Source of the DNA: Thermoanaerobacterium sp. RBIITD
Lineage (GTDB): Bacteria > Bacillota > Thermoanaerobacteria > Thermoanaerobacterales > Thermoanaerobacteraceae
Assembly (NCBI RefSeq): GCF_900205865.1
Contig: NZ_LT906662.1
Coordinates: 2,989,411-3,053,410 of the forward strand
DNA: 64,000 nucleotides
Direction of reading: 5' to 3'
Made by a program: the position numbers and the translations under genes. The notes below the pieces were generated by a model, which did not search any database, was not told the DNA's origin, and was given only the letters and a program-made list of their open reading frames with translations. Shown piece after piece: positions 1 through 10,194 of this stretch (within the stretch, counting starts at the first letter, position 1; each line of letters opens with the position of its first letter).

Positions 1-865
1 ACTATAAGGGATTTATATTTATCATGGCTACAGGAATAGTCGTTAGGGCTATTGCTAAAGTTATAGAAAATAAAAGACAAGATTCGGCAATAATTGTCAT
101 AGACGAAAAGGGTAATTATGTTATTAGTCTATTATCAGGGCACATTGGTGGTGCAAATTAGCTTGCACAAAATGTTGCTTCATTTATTGGTGCAAAACCT
201 ATTATAACAACTGCATCAGATGTCAACGGCATGATAGCAGTTGATGTCATAGCAAAAGAGATTGGCTATTATATAGAAAATTTTAAAGACTTAAAAAAGG
301 TTAATGCAGCGATAGTAAATGGTGAGAAAGTCGCTTTTGTAGGAGATAAATTTACTAAATTACAAGAAACAGATAGTATAATTAAAGTACATGGTATTAA
401 AGATGCTCACCATGTTTCTGCATGTGTTTTAATAAGAGATGGAAGTTATGATGTACCGGATATACCATATGTAGTATTTAGAAAAATATTGTTTTAGGCA
501 TTGGCTGTAAAAGGAATACTCCCTATGAAACCCTTATAAGTGCTGTAACGGTCATATTTTATAGACTAAATATAAGTTTAAACTGTATATATAAAGTTAC
601 TACAATAGATATTAAAAAAGACGAAGGTTGTATACTTAAAATTGTTGAATACTTAAATGTGCCCGTTAAATTTTACAGTGCAGATGAACTAAAAGCAGTT
701 GAAAATATATATCCTATATCAAACTTTGTAAAAAAGACTGTAGTGGTTGGTAGTGTTGCACGTCCATCGGCATATTTGGGTAGTAATAGAGGCAAGGAAA
801 TTTATTATACAATAAATGATGGTGTAACTTTGGCAGTTTACAGGAAAGAGGAGAAAAGTCAATGA
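1..865 (+). pseudogene. cbiG: CbiG, cobalt-precorrin-5A hydrolase, 5'-partial and broken
   Basis: CbiG opens the delta-lactone ring of cobalt-precorrin-5A in anaerobic B12 synthesis. The window begins inside the gene: the frame reads YKGFIFIMATGIVVRAIAK, a CbiG hallmark, then LLSGHIGGAN. There an in-frame TAG (159-161) replaces the Glu codon of the usual GGANELA motif. The same frame continues to 497, where it hits a stop because the A-run at 482-486 is one base short. One extra A restores FRKNIVLGIGCKRNTPYE, the start of the C-terminal domain, which runs in another frame to 865 and contains VGSVARPSAYLGSNRG. Two independent lesions make the gene non-functional as read. Sequencing error is the alternative. 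The end overlaps cbiH by 4 bases (ATGA). Confidence 0.9.
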
Positions 866-1592
866 GATGGAAAAAAGTAGTAGGAATCGGTCCTGGAAGT
901 ATTGATGATATGACATTTAGGGCATATAATGTAATAAAAGAGTGTGACGTGGTTGTTGGTTATATAACGTATATAAATCTTATGAAAGAGATCATTAATG
1001 ATAAAGAAATTATATCGTCAGGTATGAGAAATGAAATCTCAAGATGCAAAGAATGTCTTAAAATAGCTCTTGAAGGGAAAAAGTTTGTTTAATATCAAGT
1101 GGTGATGTAGGCATTTATGGTATGGCAGGCCTTATGTATGAAATAGCGGAACATGAAAATAAAAATATAGATATTGAGATAATACCAGGGATTAGTGCAT
1201 TTAATTCATCAGCATCAATTCTTGGAGCACCTATAGTGCACGATTTTGCATCTTTAAGTTTATCAAATTACTTAACACCGTGGGAGATAATAGAGAAAAG
1301 ATTGAGACTTGCGGCACAAGCGGATTTTGTTATAGTATTGTATAATCCAAAAAGCAAAGAAAGACCAGATAGTATTAGGTTAGCACAAAATATACTACTG
1401 AAATATAAAAGTGAAGATACACCGGTAGGAATAGTCAAAAATGCATCAAGGAATGGCCAAAATATAACAATTACAACATTAAAAGAAATAAATAATCACG
1501 AAATAGATATGACAACAACAGTGATAATAGGAAACGAAAAAACTTATGTAATAAATGGCAAAATGATAACACCAAGAGGGTATAAATTATAA
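862..1592 (+). pseudogene. cbiH: CbiH/CobJ, precorrin-3B C17-methyltransferase, frameshifted
   Basis: This SAM-dependent tetrapyrrole methyltransferase contracts the ring in cobalamin synthesis. The first 76 codons (KKVVGIGPGSIDDMTFRA) end at TAA 1090-1092. One extra T in the T-run 1088-1090 restores KFVLISSGDVGIYGMAGL and the remaining frame to 1592, which contains EIIPGISAFNSSASILGAP and VLYNPKSKERPD. The joined length, about 242 residues, is normal for the family, so a single-base deletion is the only defect seen. The start ATG at 862 overlaps the cbiG stop, so the genes were translationally coupled. No slippery heptamer is evident at the break, so programmed frameshifting is unlikely. Confidence 0.9.
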
Positions 1593-1631
1593 TTTACTTC
1601 AAGTTCCTAATATATGAAAGGACTGTTTAAA

Positions 1632-2377
1632 GTGATACTTGTTTTATCAGGTACGAAAGATGGAAGAGAGATAGCGAAGAATCTAAATAATACAGGATTT
1701 GATATAATTGTAAGTACAGTAACTGATTACGGAGAAAATCTTAATGATAATGATATAAAAGTGCACATAGGTGCTTTAAATGAAGATGAATTAATAGAAT
1801 TTATTAAAAATAATAATATTGATACGGTTGTTGATGCTACACACCCTTTTGCAATAAATGCCAGTATAAATGCAATAGATGCTTGTAAGAAGACAAAAAT
1901 AAGATATATAAGGTATGAAAGGCAGAGCATTATCGATAAAAATGCTATTATTGCCAATGGTTTTAAAGAAGCGGCAGATAGATGTGTCGAATTTAATATA
2001 ATTTTTTTAACAATCGGAAGTAAAAATCTCGAATATTTTGTTAGTCTCAACAAAGAGAAAAAGTTATTTATAAGAGTTCTTCCGCAAAGCACAGTCATTA
2101 AAAAATGTGAAGATTTGGGTTTAAATTCAGGCAAATTATTGCAATGGAAGGGCCGTTTTCTAAAGAAATGAATTACTGTATGCTAAAGGATTTTGACGCA
2201 GATGTATTGGTTACAGAGGACAGCGGCAATACAGGAGGTATTATAGAAAAATTTGAAGCAGCGAATATGCTTGGTATACCAGTTATATTGATTAAAAGGC
2301 CAAAAATAGACTATCCAAATGTTGTAACAAGTATTGACGAGCTATATAAAGAAATGAGGCGTGATGATGAATATTAA
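1632..2377 (+). pseudogene. cbiJ: CbiJ/CobK, (cobalt-)precorrin-6A reductase, frameshifted
   Basis: CbiJ is the NAD(P)H-dependent reductase of precorrin-6A. GTG at 1632 is the preferred start: AAAGGA lies 9 bases upstream and the protein then begins MILVLSGTKDGREI, as in the family. An in-frame ATG at 1614 has no clear ribosome site. The first frame runs to a stop at 2171, but the second half of the protein (AMEGPFSKEMNYCMLKDF, then VTEDSGNTGG) is in another frame. Adding one A to the AAA at 2133-2135 restores GKIIAMEGPFSKE. This is the third adjacent cobalamin gene with a one-base loss in an A/T run. The 3' end overlaps the start of hemA. Confidence 0.87.
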
Positions 2378-3617
2378 TGATATTAAAATGGTCGGAATTG
2401 ATCAAAATACTCCAATAGAAATACGGGAACGTGTTTCCTTTGGTAAAGAAATAAAAAAAGCTTTATTAAAATTCAAGGAAACTTATAATGCTGAGGTTGT
2501 AATATTGTCTACATGCCATAGAAGTGAAATATACGTCTATTCAGAAAATATTGCTCTGAAAACTATTAAGGACTTTTTTATAGAATACTTTAAGGTAACT
2601 GAAGATGAATTAGGACAATATTTATATATTCTAACAGGAGTTGATGCGGTAAAACACATATTCAGAGTTGCATGTGGACTTGAATCGATGGTTGTTGGAG
2701 AAGATCAGATACTTGGACAGGTTAAGAATGCTATAAGTATTTCTCAGGAAAATTTTGCATCAGGTAAGATTCTAAATAAACTTTTTAGAGATGCAATTAC
2801 ACTAGGGAAAAAGGTTAGAACAGAAACAGGTATAAAGGATTTAGCACTATCAATTAGTTATATAGCAGTTAAATTTATAAGTGACGAATTTAAAGACTTA
2901 AATGATAAAAAAGCTTTTGTTATCGGCACAGGTGAAATGGGGCAAATAGCAATAAAAAATCTTATTTCAAAGGGTACAAAAGTTTATGTTTCAAATAGAA
3001 CCCATAGTAAAGCAGTTGACTTAAAAAAGATTATACCTGAAATAGAAGTAGTTCCTTATGATGATAAATATGTTCAAATAGCAAGAAGTGACATAGTAAT
3101 TAGTGCAACAGATGCTCCGCATTATACAATTGATTATGAAAAGTTTATAAAGGTCTATAAAGGTAAAAAGATATGTATGGTAGATATAGCATTACCAAGA
3201 GATATTGATCCTAAAATTGGAGAAATTGAAGGTGTTAGCATTTACACGCTCGATGATTTAAAGAAAACAGCAGATGAAAATAAAAAGAAACGAATAGGTT
3301 TTATTAACGTTATTGAGAAAATTATAGAATCGGCGGTAAATAATTTTGTTAATTGGTTTAAAACACTTGCAATAGAACCTCAGATAAAAAATATAAACAA
3401 ATTTGCTGATGTGATATCTGAGATTGAATTTGAAAGAGTTATAAATAAGCTATCAAATATAGACGAAAGAGATAAAAAAAATATAGAAATCGCTTTAAAA
3501 AGAGTAGCAAAGAAAATGTCAGATTTAATGATAAAACATATAAAAAATGATATCATTAATAAGAAATATGAAGAAGTTGCTATAGATTTTATCGATGAAA
3601 ATGGAGGAAATATATGA
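2367..3617 (+). CDS. hemA: Glutamyl-tRNA reductase
   Basis: HemA reduces glutamyl-tRNA(Glu) to glutamate-1-semialdehyde with NADPH, the first step of C5 tetrapyrrole synthesis. From ATG 2367 the protein has 416 residues, a normal length. GAGG at 2356-2359 best fits this ATG, although GTG 2361 and ATG 2364 are in frame. The catalytic Cys lies in LSTCHRSEIYVY near residue 48; the usual motif is TCNRTE, so His replaces Asn here. MVVGEDQILGQVK and the nucleotide-binding loop VIGTGEMG follow, then a C-terminal helical dimerisation region. The gene overlaps the end of cbiJ and, by 4 bases, the start of hemC. Unlike the three genes before it, it is intact. Confidence 0.96.
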   Translation: MNINDIKMVGIDQNTPIEIRERVSFGKEIKKALLKFKETYNAEVVILSTCHRSEIYVYSENIALKTIKDFFIEYFKVTEDELGQYLYILTGVDAVKHIFRVACGLESMVVGEDQILGQVKNAISISQENFASGKILNKLFRDAITLGKKVRTETGIKDLALSISYIAVKFISDEFKDLNDKKAFVIGTGEMGQIAIKNLISKGTKVYVSNRTHSKAVDLKKIIPEIEVVPYDDKYVQIARSDIVISATDAPHYTIDYEKFIKVYKGKKICMVDIALPRDIDPKIGEIEGVSIYTLDDLKKTADENKKKRIGFINVIEKIIESAVNNFVNWFKTLAIEPQIKNINKFADVISEIEFERVINKLSNIDERDKKNIEIALKRVAKKMSDLMIKHIKNDIINKKYEEVAIDFIDENGGNI

Positions 3618-4513
3618 AAAAGAAAATAAGTGTCGGTACAAGAGGAAGTGAACTTGCTCTAACACAGACAATTATTTTAATTAATGAAATTAAAAAATTC
3701 AAACCTGATTTTGATTTTGAAATAGTAAAAATAAAAACACAAGGTGACAAAATACTTGATAAACCCTTGAACAATGCTGGGGGTAAAGGACTATTTGTAA
3801 AGGAAATAGAAGATAAGCTTATTGAAGGTAAGATAGATATAGCAGTACATAGTATGAAGGATATGCCATTTGATGTTCCAGAAGGACTAAGCCTAAAAGC
3901 TGTACTAAAGAGAGAGGATCCAAGAGACGCGTTTATATCATCTAAAGGAGTAAGATTTGAGGAGCTAAGAAAGGGTGCAAAAATTGGTACAAGCAGCTTA
4001 AGACGTAAGGCACAGTTAATTGATTTGAGACCTGATATTGAAATAGTAGAAATAAGAGGTAATGTCGGTACGAGGCTTAAAAAGATGAAAAACGAGAACC
4101 TTGATGGTATTATACTTGCTGCTGCTGGTCTTAAAAGGCTCGGAATGGAAAACCTTATAACTGACTATTTTGATGTTGATACTATGGTTCCAGCAGCGTG
4201 CCAAGGAATACTCGCAGTAGAAACCACGAAGGTTTTTGAAGAAGAATTTAAAGAGATTTATCCTATTCTTTTAGATATTAATACGCTTTTTGAAGCATCA
4301 GCAGAAAGAAAAGTAATGAAGAGATTTGGCGGTAATTGCAAGATACCAATAGGAGTGCATGCACAATACACAAAAGATGCTAAAAAAGATATCGTTAATA
4401 TTAGGATAGCTTATAAATATGGTGATAAACTTTTTAAATGTAAAGGAATAGGGACAATAGATGACATAGATAAAATTGCTGAAAAACTTTATAAAAGTTG
4501 TGGAGGTAAATGA
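3614..4513 (+). CDS. hemC: Hydroxymethylbilane synthase (porphobilinogen deaminase)
   Basis: HemC joins four porphobilinogen molecules into the linear tetrapyrrole hydroxymethylbilane. The 299 residues begin KISVGTRGSELALTQT and include HSMKDMPFDVPEGL and GTSSLRRKAQL, which are substrate and cofactor binding segments. The Cys that carries the dipyrromethane cofactor is in FGGNCKIPIG, near residue 241. GGAGG at 3602-3606 precedes ATG 3614, and the gene overlaps hemA by 4 bases and the cobA-hemD fusion by 4 bases, so the three form one tightly coupled operon. The product feeds HemD, which is the second half of the next protein. Confidence 0.97.
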   Translation: MKKKISVGTRGSELALTQTIILINEIKKFKPDFDFEIVKIKTQGDKILDKPLNNAGGKGLFVKEIEDKLIEGKIDIAVHSMKDMPFDVPEGLSLKAVLKREDPRDAFISSKGVRFEELRKGAKIGTSSLRRKAQLIDLRPDIEIVEIRGNVGTRLKKMKNENLDGIILAAAGLKRLGMENLITDYFDVDTMVPAACQGILAVETTKVFEEEFKEIYPILLDINTLFEASAERKVMKRFGGNCKIPIGVHAQYTKDAKKDIVNIRIAYKYGDKLFKCKGIGTIDDIDKIAEKLYKSCGGK

Positions 4514-6003
4514 TGTCTGGAAAAGTATATCTAATTGGAACAGGTCCAGGTGATGTAGGGCTTTTAACGATTAAAGCTGCAAAAATAATAAAAACAGCTG
4601 ACGTTTTAATATATGATAGATTGATAAACAAAAGAATATTGTTGATGGGAAGAAAGGACGCGAAGTATATAGATGTAGGGAAACTCCCAGATCATCATAA
4701 AGTACCACAGTGGAGAATTAATGAGATAATCTATAAAGAGGCACTTGGAGGCAAAATTGTTGCAAGAATAAAGGGCGGAGATCCATTCGTATTCGGTAGA
4801 GGAGGGGAGGAAGCAGAATATTTAGAAGAAAAGAATATTGAATATGAGATCATACCGGGTATAACATCGGCTGTGTCTGTACCTGCATATGCTGGAATAC
4901 CAATAACACATAGGAATTTTAGTTCATCATTTCATGTTATCACTGGACATGAATGCGATGAAAAAGAAAATTATTTAGATTTTAGTGTTCTTTCAAAACT
5001 GAATGGTACACTTGTATTTCTCATGGGTATTAACAATTTAAAGACAATAGTGGACAAATTAATAGAGAATGGCAAAAGCATAAATGCTTCTGTTGCTGTT
5101 ATAATGAATGGGACAACCCCTGAGCAAAAAGTAATAACAGGTACACTAAATGATATATATGAAAAAGCAGAAAAACATAATATAAAAAATCCGTCAGTTA
5201 TAGTGGTAGGTGAAGTTGTAAAGTTAAGGGATAGGCTTAAGTGGTATGAAAATAAAAAGTTATTTGGGAAAAGAGCCCTTTTGACACGTACATATAATCA
5301 ATCGAATAAAATGTATGATATTTTAACTGAGTATGGTGCAGAGGTAATAACATGTCCTACTATTAAACTAACTCCATATATTGATAATGCTATAAAATTT
5401 TTGAATAATATAAATCAATATGATTATATAGTTCTTACAAGTATAAATGGTGTTGAAGTTTTTTCGGAAGCAATAAAATTAATAAAATATGATATTAGAA
5501 AATTGTATGGAGTAAAAATCGCGGCTATAGGAAGCAAAACTTCCCAAATGCTCGAAAAAATAAATATATATCCTGACATAATGCCTAAGGAATATACATC
5601 AGATGCACTTGCTGATAAATTATACGATTTAGTAAAAGGCAAAAAGATTGCCATATTGACATCTGATATAGGTGGCGATATATTAATAAATAAACTTAGA
5701 GATTGCGCTTATATAGAAAAAATTGTATTGTATAAGAATGAACCAAATTATGAGATAAGAGATATTCTCTATGATGAACTTAATAAAGGAGTTGATATAG
5801 CAGTATTTACAAGTTCATCAACTTTTAAATATATGCATGATATACTTAAGGATGATATAAAAAATTTATTAAAAGGTGTAAATATTGCAGCAATTGGACC
5901 GGTTACAAAAAAGACAATAGAGGAATATGGACTTAAGGTAAATATAATGCCAGAAAAATACGAAACAGATTCTCTCATAAAAGAGATCTTAAAATATTAT
6001 TAA
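4510..6003 (+). CDS. cobA-hemD: Uroporphyrinogen-III C-methyltransferase / uroporphyrinogen-III synthase fusion
   Basis: This is a bifunctional protein of 497 residues. Residues 1 to about 245 are the SAM-dependent SUMT domain, which methylates uroporphyrinogen III twice to precorrin-2: [35 protein letters not shown] and [20 protein letters not shown] are its family motifs. Residues from about 255 ([15 protein letters not shown]) to the end are HemD, which closes and isomerises hydroxymethylbilane: [12 protein letters not shown] and [14 protein letters not shown] are typical. The fusion puts two consecutive activities on one chain. ATG 4510 overlaps the hemC stop; ATG 4513 is an equally possible start after GGAGG at 4502-4506. 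Such fusions are known in clostridia. Confidence 0.96.
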   Translation: MMSGKVYLIGTGPGDVGLLTIKAAKIIKTADVLIYDRLINKRILLMGRKDAKYIDVGKLPDHHKVPQWRINEIIYKEALGGKIVARIKGGDPFVFGRGGEEAEYLEEKNIEYEIIPGITSAVSVPAYAGIPITHRNFSSSFHVITGHECDEKENYLDFSVLSKLNGTLVFLMGINNLKTIVDKLIENGKSINASVAVIMNGTTPEQKVITGTLNDIYEKAEKHNIKNPSVIVVGEVVKLRDRLKWYENKKLFGKRALLTRTYNQSNKMYDILTEYGAEVITCPTIKLTPYIDNAIKFLNNINQYDYIVLTSINGVEVFSEAIKLIKYDIRKLYGVKIAAIGSKTSQMLEKINIYPDIMPKEYTSDALADKLYDLVKGKKIAILTSDIGGDILINKLRDCAYIEKIVLYKNEPNYEIRDILYDELNKGVDIAVFTSSSTFKYMHDILKDDIKNLLKGVNIAAIGPVTKKTIEEYGLKVNIMPEKYETDSLIKEILKYY

Positions 6004-6020
6004 ATAAAGAGGCGTATATT

Positions 6021-6995
6021 ATGGAAATTATTAAAAGACCAAGGAGATTAAGAACAAATAAGACTATAAGGAATATGATAAAAGAAACGACAATCGATAT
6101 TAATGACCTTATATATCCGCTTTTTGTAGTGCCGGGAGAAAATATAAAAAAAGAGATTGATTCATTGCCAGGTGTTTATCACTACTCAATTGATTTATTA
6201 GTTGAAGAGGTTAAGGATGTAAAAAAACTTGGGATACCAGCAGTACTAATTTTTGGTATACCATCACACAAAGATGAATTAGGCAGCGAAGCATATGATG
6301 ATAATGGAATAGTTCAAAAGGCTGTAAAAGCAATAAAGAGTGAAGTTTCAGATATGGTCGTAATAACAGATGTATGCATGTGTGAATATACAAGCCATGG
6401 GCACTGCGGGATTATAAAAGATGATTATGTTGATAATGATGAAACTTTGGAATATATAGCAAAAATAGCATTATCACATGTAAAAGCAGGTGCGGATATA
6501 GTCGCACCATCAGATATGATGGATGGTAGAATAGGGGCTATACGAAAGCTGCTTGATAAAGAAGGTTTTGTAAATATTCCTATAATGGCATACAGTGCAA
6601 AATATGCTTCATCGTTTTATGGTCCGTTTAGAGAGGCAGCACAATCTGCTCCACAATTTGGCGATAGAAAATCCTATCAAATGGATTCATCAAACTCGAA
6701 TGAAGCATTAAGGGAGATAAGTCTTGATATTGATGAAGGAGCAGATATCATCATGGTAAAACCTGCATTATCATATCTTGACATTGTAAGAAGAGCGAAA
6801 GACAATTTTAATATTCCTTTAGCAGCTTACAATGTAAGTGGTGAATATTCTATGGTTAAAGCAGCATCAAAGATGGGATGGGTCGATGAAAAATCTATTG
6901 TTTTAGAGATGATGACGTCAATTAAAAGAGCCGGTGCTGATATGATAATAACTTATTTCGCAAAGGATGTCGCAAGATGGCTTACTATCCAGTAA
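6021..6995 (+). CDS. hemB: Delta-aminolevulinic acid dehydratase (porphobilinogen synthase)
   Basis: HemB condenses two 5-aminolevulinate molecules to porphobilinogen. The 324-residue protein has the Cys-rich metal site [14 protein letters not shown] near residue 120, which marks a zinc-type enzyme, and the two active-site lysines in [19 protein letters not shown] and [13 protein letters not shown]. It is full length. It lies 17 bases after the cobA-hemD fusion and overlaps the next gene by 19 bases. The order here, hemA-hemC-cobA/hemD-hemB, places hemB late although its reaction precedes HemC. Confidence 0.97.
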   Translation: MEIIKRPRRLRTNKTIRNMIKETTIDINDLIYPLFVVPGENIKKEIDSLPGVYHYSIDLLVEEVKDVKKLGIPAVLIFGIPSHKDELGSEAYDDNGIVQKAVKAIKSEVSDMVVITDVCMCEYTSHGHCGIIKDDYVDNDETLEYIAKIALSHVKAGADIVAPSDMMDGRIGAIRKLLDKEGFVNIPIMAYSAKYASSFYGPFREAAQSAPQFGDRKSYQMDSSNSNEALREISLDIDEGADIIMVKPALSYLDIVRRAKDNFNIPLAAYNVSGEYSMVKAASKMGWVDEKSIVLEMMTSIKRAGADMIITYFAKDVARWLTIQ

Positions 6996-7549
6996 TGCTT
7001 AATATAAGTGGCGATAAATGTCTTGTGGTAGGTGGTGGTAAAGTATCGTACAGAAAGATATTATCACTTCTTGAATGTGGTGCTTTAGTGTCTGTTATAG
7101 CACCAACTATATGTGATGAAATTTTGGAATTATCAAAGGCAGACAAAGTATCTGTAATTAAAAGAGAATATATAGATAACGATGTTGAAGGCTATAAATT
7201 GGTTATAGTTGCGACAAATAACGAGAACTTAAATAAAAAAATTGCATTAGATTCGAAAAGAAATAATGTACTTGTAAATGTAGTAGACAATAAGGAGTTA
7301 TCTACATTTATAGTACCTTCAGTTGTAAGAAGAGGCGATCTTTCTATTGCTATATCAACTAATGGTAAAAGTCCTTTGTTATCAAAAATGATTAAGGAAA
7401 AGCTTAAAAATGAAATAAATGATGGTTATATAAATTTGGTTAAAAAACTTTATGAAGAAAGAAAGATTTTAAAAGAATCAAATCTTTCTACAGAAGAGAA
7501 AATTGAAATATATAAAAAAATTATAAACGATAGTGGCTTATTAAAGTGA
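6977..7549 (+). CDS. Precorrin-2 dehydrogenase (siroheme synthase N-terminal type)
   Basis: This 190-residue protein matches the NAD-dependent precorrin-2 dehydrogenase module known as SirC, Met8p or CysG-N. It starts [20 protein letters not shown], with the Rossmann GGGK loop near residue 18, and later has [20 protein letters not shown] and [12 protein letters not shown], both family signatures. It converts precorrin-2 to sirohydrochlorin, and some members also insert metal; whether this one chelates cannot be read from the sequence. The ATG at 6977 lies inside the end of hemB, so translation is coupled. With HemA to CobA this completes the route to sirohydrochlorin, the branch point to siroheme or B12. 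Confidence 0.93.
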   Translation: MAYYPVMLNISGDKCLVVGGGKVSYRKILSLLECGALVSVIAPTICDEILELSKADKVSVIKREYIDNDVEGYKLVIVATNNENLNKKIALDSKRNNVLVNVVDNKELSTFIVPSVVRRGDLSIAISTNGKSPLLSKMIKEKLKNEINDGYINLVKKLYEERKILKESNLSTEEKIEIYKKIINDSGLLK

Positions 7550-7580
7550 TATTTATATTTAAGAAGGGAATGACGATTAT

Positions 7581-8873
7581 ATGATATTAGATAAATCAGA
7601 AAAGCTTTTTGAAAGGGCAAAAAAGTTTATGCCTGGCGGAGTAAATAGCCCTGTAAGAGCTTTTAAGTCAGTCGGAATTAATCCGCCTTTTATAAAATAT
7701 GGCATTGGGAGCCATATAACCGATGTTGATGGAAATACATATATTGATTATGTACTTTCATGGGGCCCTCTTATACTCGGACATTCTCATAAAGAAGTTA
7801 CCGATGCATTAAAAAGTCAAGTTGAAAAAGGCACAAGTTATGGTGCATGCACAGAATTGGAAATTTTAATGGCGGAAAAAATAATAAAAGCATGTCCATC
7901 AGTAGAAGTAATTAGAATGGTTAACTCTGGTACAGAAGCCACAATGACTGCAATAAGACTTGCAAGAGGGTATACTGGAAGAGACATAATCGTAAAATTT
8001 GCAGGATGCTACCATGGTCATTCAGATAGTCTTCTTATAAAAGCCGGCTCTGGCGCTTTAACATTTGGAGTTCCAGATTCAAAAGGGATTACAAAAGAGA
8101 TAGCAAAAGATACTATCATATCAAAATACAATGATTTTGATATGATAAAGCGTATATTTGAAAAATATGGCGATAATATAGCTGGTGTAATTGTAGAACC
8201 CGTTGCTGGCAATATGGGGACAGTACCACCTAAGGAAGGATTCTTAAGAACATTGAGGGATGTTACGCTAAAATATGGTTCACTTCTTATATTTGATGAA
8301 GTTATGTCAGGTTTCAGGGTATCGTATAATTGTGCACAAGGCCTATATGGTATAAAACCAGATTTAACTACATTTGGTAAGATAATCGGTGGTGGATTAC
8401 CTGTTGGCGCCTATGGCGGTAGAGAGAACATAATGAGATATATATCACCAGATGGTCCAGTATACCAGGCAGGAACTTTATCAGGAAACCCTTTAGCTAT
8501 GGCAGCGGGCATTAAGACCCTAGATATTCTATCAAATAATCCTAAATTATATGATGATATGGACAAAAAAGCTGAACGGTTATGTAGTGGCTTAAAAGAT
8601 AGCATGGAAAAGTGTGGAATTAATGTTACAATAAATAGGGTCGGAACTATGATGTGTATGTTCTTTAATGACACATCTGTTTATGATTATGAATCGGCAA
8701 TAAAATCAGATATTGATATGTATGCAAAGTATTTTAGGGGTATGCTTAAGAGAGGAATATATTTACCACCGTCGCAATTTGAAACATTTTTTTTATCTAC
8801 TGAGCATAGTGATGATGATATCGAAAAGACAATTGAAGCGAGTTATGATACTGCAAGGGAAATTACAAAGTGA
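7581..8873 (+). CDS. hemL: Glutamate-1-semialdehyde 2,1-aminomutase
   Basis: HemL is the PLP enzyme that turns glutamate-1-semialdehyde into 5-aminolevulinate. The 430-residue protein has the class III aminotransferase layout: [17 protein letters not shown] at the N-terminus, [20 protein letters not shown] for cofactor phosphate binding, [12 protein letters not shown] with the PLP-binding Asp, and [18 protein letters not shown] with the Schiff-base Lys near residue 267, then [13 protein letters not shown]. It is 31 bases after the dehydrogenase gene and AAGAAGGGA precedes the ATG. It ends the tetrapyrrole operon. No hemE, hemG or hemH follows, so the operon points to siroheme and corrinoids rather than protoheme. 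Confidence 0.97.
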   Translation: MILDKSEKLFERAKKFMPGGVNSPVRAFKSVGINPPFIKYGIGSHITDVDGNTYIDYVLSWGPLILGHSHKEVTDALKSQVEKGTSYGACTELEILMAEKIIKACPSVEVIRMVNSGTEATMTAIRLARGYTGRDIIVKFAGCYHGHSDSLLIKAGSGALTFGVPDSKGITKEIAKDTIISKYNDFDMIKRIFEKYGDNIAGVIVEPVAGNMGTVPPKEGFLRTLRDVTLKYGSLLIFDEVMSGFRVSYNCAQGLYGIKPDLTTFGKIIGGGLPVGAYGGRENIMRYISPDGPVYQAGTLSGNPLAMAAGIKTLDILSNNPKLYDDMDKKAERLCSGLKDSMEKCGINVTINRVGTMMCMFFNDTSVYDYESAIKSDIDMYAKYFRGMLKRGIYLPPSQFETFFLSTEHSDDDIEKTIEASYDTAREITK

Positions 8874-8906
8874 TAGTTTTATTTTTAACAATTGTGTCAT
8901 TAAGTG

Positions 8907-8935
8907 TTTACATCTTAATATAAATGCTATATAAT
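8907..8935 (+). promoter_or_regulatory. Sigma-A-type promoter of the ferredoxin gene
   Basis: TTTACA (8907-8912) and TATAAT (8930-8935) are separated by exactly 17 bases, in the gap between hemL and ferredoxin. The start of transcription would be near 8942, giving a short leader before the AAAGGGGG ribosome site. Confidence 0.75.
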
Positions 8936-8979
8936 AGGCTTTGAAGTACATACTGTATAAACGAAAGGGGGAAACTATA

Positions 8980-9150
8980 ATGGCACATTTAATTACAGAT
9001 GAATGCATTAGCTGTGGTGCTTGTGCTGCAGAATGCCCTGTAGATGCTATTCATGAAGGAGACGGCAAATACGAAGTAGATGCTAATAAATGTATTGATT
9101 GTGGTGCTTGTGAGGCTGTATGCCCAACAGGAGCTATAAAAGCAGAATAA
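8980..9150 (+). CDS. 2[4Fe-4S] clostridial-type ferredoxin
   Basis: This is a 56-residue ferredoxin with two CxxCxxCxxxCP clusters, CISCGACAAECPVDAI and CIDCGACEAVCPTGAI, so it carries two [4Fe-4S] centres and acts as a soluble low-potential electron carrier. ATG 8980 is chosen because AAAGGGGGA ends 6 bases before it and the protein then starts MAHLITDECISCG as in the family. A longer in-frame extension upstream lacks a ribosome site. It has its own promoter and terminator and so is monocistronic. Confidence 0.97.
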   Translation: MAHLITDECISCGACAAECPVDAIHEGDGKYEVDANKCIDCGACEAVCPTGAIKAE

Positions 9151-9157
9151 GAAAATA

Positions 9158-9187
9158 CAAAAAGTCCCAAATGGGGCTTTTTGTTTT
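9158..9187 (+). terminator. Intrinsic terminator after ferredoxin
   Basis: AAAAGTCCC pairs with GGGGCTTTT around a short AAAT loop (one U-G pair), followed by TTTGTTTTG. It closes the ferredoxin transcript. Confidence 0.88.
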
Positions 9188-9188
9188 G

Positions 9189-9217
9189 TTGACTTTAATA
9201 GTTTAAAATGATATAAT
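9189..9217 (+). promoter_or_regulatory. Sigma-A-type promoter of the aminotransferase gene
   Basis: TTGACT (9189-9194) and TATAAT (9212-9217) lie 17 bases apart, directly after the ferredoxin terminator and upstream of the aminotransferase gene. No T-box or leader structure was seen. Confidence 0.78.
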
Positions 9218-9252
9218 TTACTTTAAAATATTAAAGTATGGGAGGAGTCGTA

Positions 9253-10128
9253 ATGCCTGTTGTTTATGTAAATGGAGAATTTGTAGATAGTGAAAAAGCA
9301 TCTGTATCTGTTTTTGACCATGGATATCTTTATGGCGACGGAGTTTTTGAAGGAATAAGAGCATATGATGGAGTTATTTTCAAACTTGAAGACCATTTAA
9401 AAAGGCTTTATAATATGTCAAAAGCAATTTTGCTTGATATTCCGTTGACGAAAGAAGAAATGCAAGAAAAAATTTGTGAAACAATGAGACGTAATAATTT
9501 AAGAGATGCATACATAAGGCTTGTTGTATCAAGAGGAAAGGGTGATTTAGGCCTTGATCCTTATAAGTGTTCAAGCCCAACAGTTGTTATAATTGCTGAT
9601 AAAATAACATTATATCCCGATGAAACATATCAAAAGGGGTTAAAAATTATAACATCAACATACAGGAGAAATTCAATTCAAACTCTTGATCCACAGATTA
9701 AATCTTTAAATTATTTAAATAATATACTTGCAAAGATTGAAGCTGTTAATGCTGGTTACCCGGAAGCTCTTCTATTAAATTTGGATGGGTATGTAGTAGA
9801 GTGTACAGGTGATAATGTGTTTATTGTATCAAATGGTACATTATTTACACCACCTTCTGCTGCGGGTGCACTCGGCGGTATAACAAGAGCGACTGTTATA
9901 GATATAGCTAAAAAATTGAATATACCTTTTGAAGAAAAATATTTCTCACTGTTTAATGTTTATACTGCAGATGAATGTTTTCTTACTGGCACGGCTGCAG
10001 AAGCTATACCTGTTACAGAGGTTGACAAAAGATCGATTGGTGATGGAAAACCAGGAGTGATAACAAAGAAAATTATAGAAGAGTTCAAAAAGATTAGAAC
10101 AGTATATGGTACAAAAGTATATGAATAA
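9253..10128 (+). CDS. ilvE: Branched-chain amino acid aminotransferase (class IV)
   Basis: This fold-type IV PLP aminotransferase transfers the amino group in the last step of leucine, isoleucine and valine synthesis. The 291 residues from ATG 9253 start MPVVYVNGEFVDSEKA. The upstream ATG 9238 is rejected because the strong site GGGAGGAG lies inside that extension, 5 bases before ATG 9253. FDHGYLYGDGVFEGIRAYDG is the family N-terminal motif; the Schiff-base Lys is in DPQIKSLNYLNNI near residue 158; ECTGDNVFIV and GITRATVIDIAKK follow. Class IV also includes D-amino acid transaminases, but the motifs fit IlvE best. The gene stands alone between its own promoter and terminator. Confidence 0.88.
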   Translation: MPVVYVNGEFVDSEKASVSVFDHGYLYGDGVFEGIRAYDGVIFKLEDHLKRLYNMSKAILLDIPLTKEEMQEKICETMRRNNLRDAYIRLVVSRGKGDLGLDPYKCSSPTVVIIADKITLYPDETYQKGLKIITSTYRRNSIQTLDPQIKSLNYLNNILAKIEAVNAGYPEALLLNLDGYVVECTGDNVFIVSNGTLFTPPSAAGALGGITRATVIDIAKKLNIPFEEKYFSLFNVYTADECFLTGTAAEAIPVTEVDKRSIGDGKPGVITKKIIEEFKKIRTVYGTKVYE

Positions 10129-10137
10129 ACCAAATTG

Positions 10138-10163
10138 CGCATGGTAGATACCATGCGTTTTTA
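10138..10163 (+). terminator. Intrinsic terminator after ilvE
   Basis: CGCATGGT (10138-10145) pairs with ACCATGCG (10150-10157) around AGAT, followed by TTTTT. Confidence 0.85.
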
Positions 10164-10194
10164 ATTTATTAGTTTAACATGGAGGTGTAGTTAT

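Noticed and set aside
862-2171. Programmed ribosomal frameshifting as an explanation of the cbi gene breaks
   Set aside because: Each break needs the same net shift, but no X XXY YYZ slippery heptamer with a downstream stem is visible at any of the three sites, and cbiG also has a true nonsense codon.
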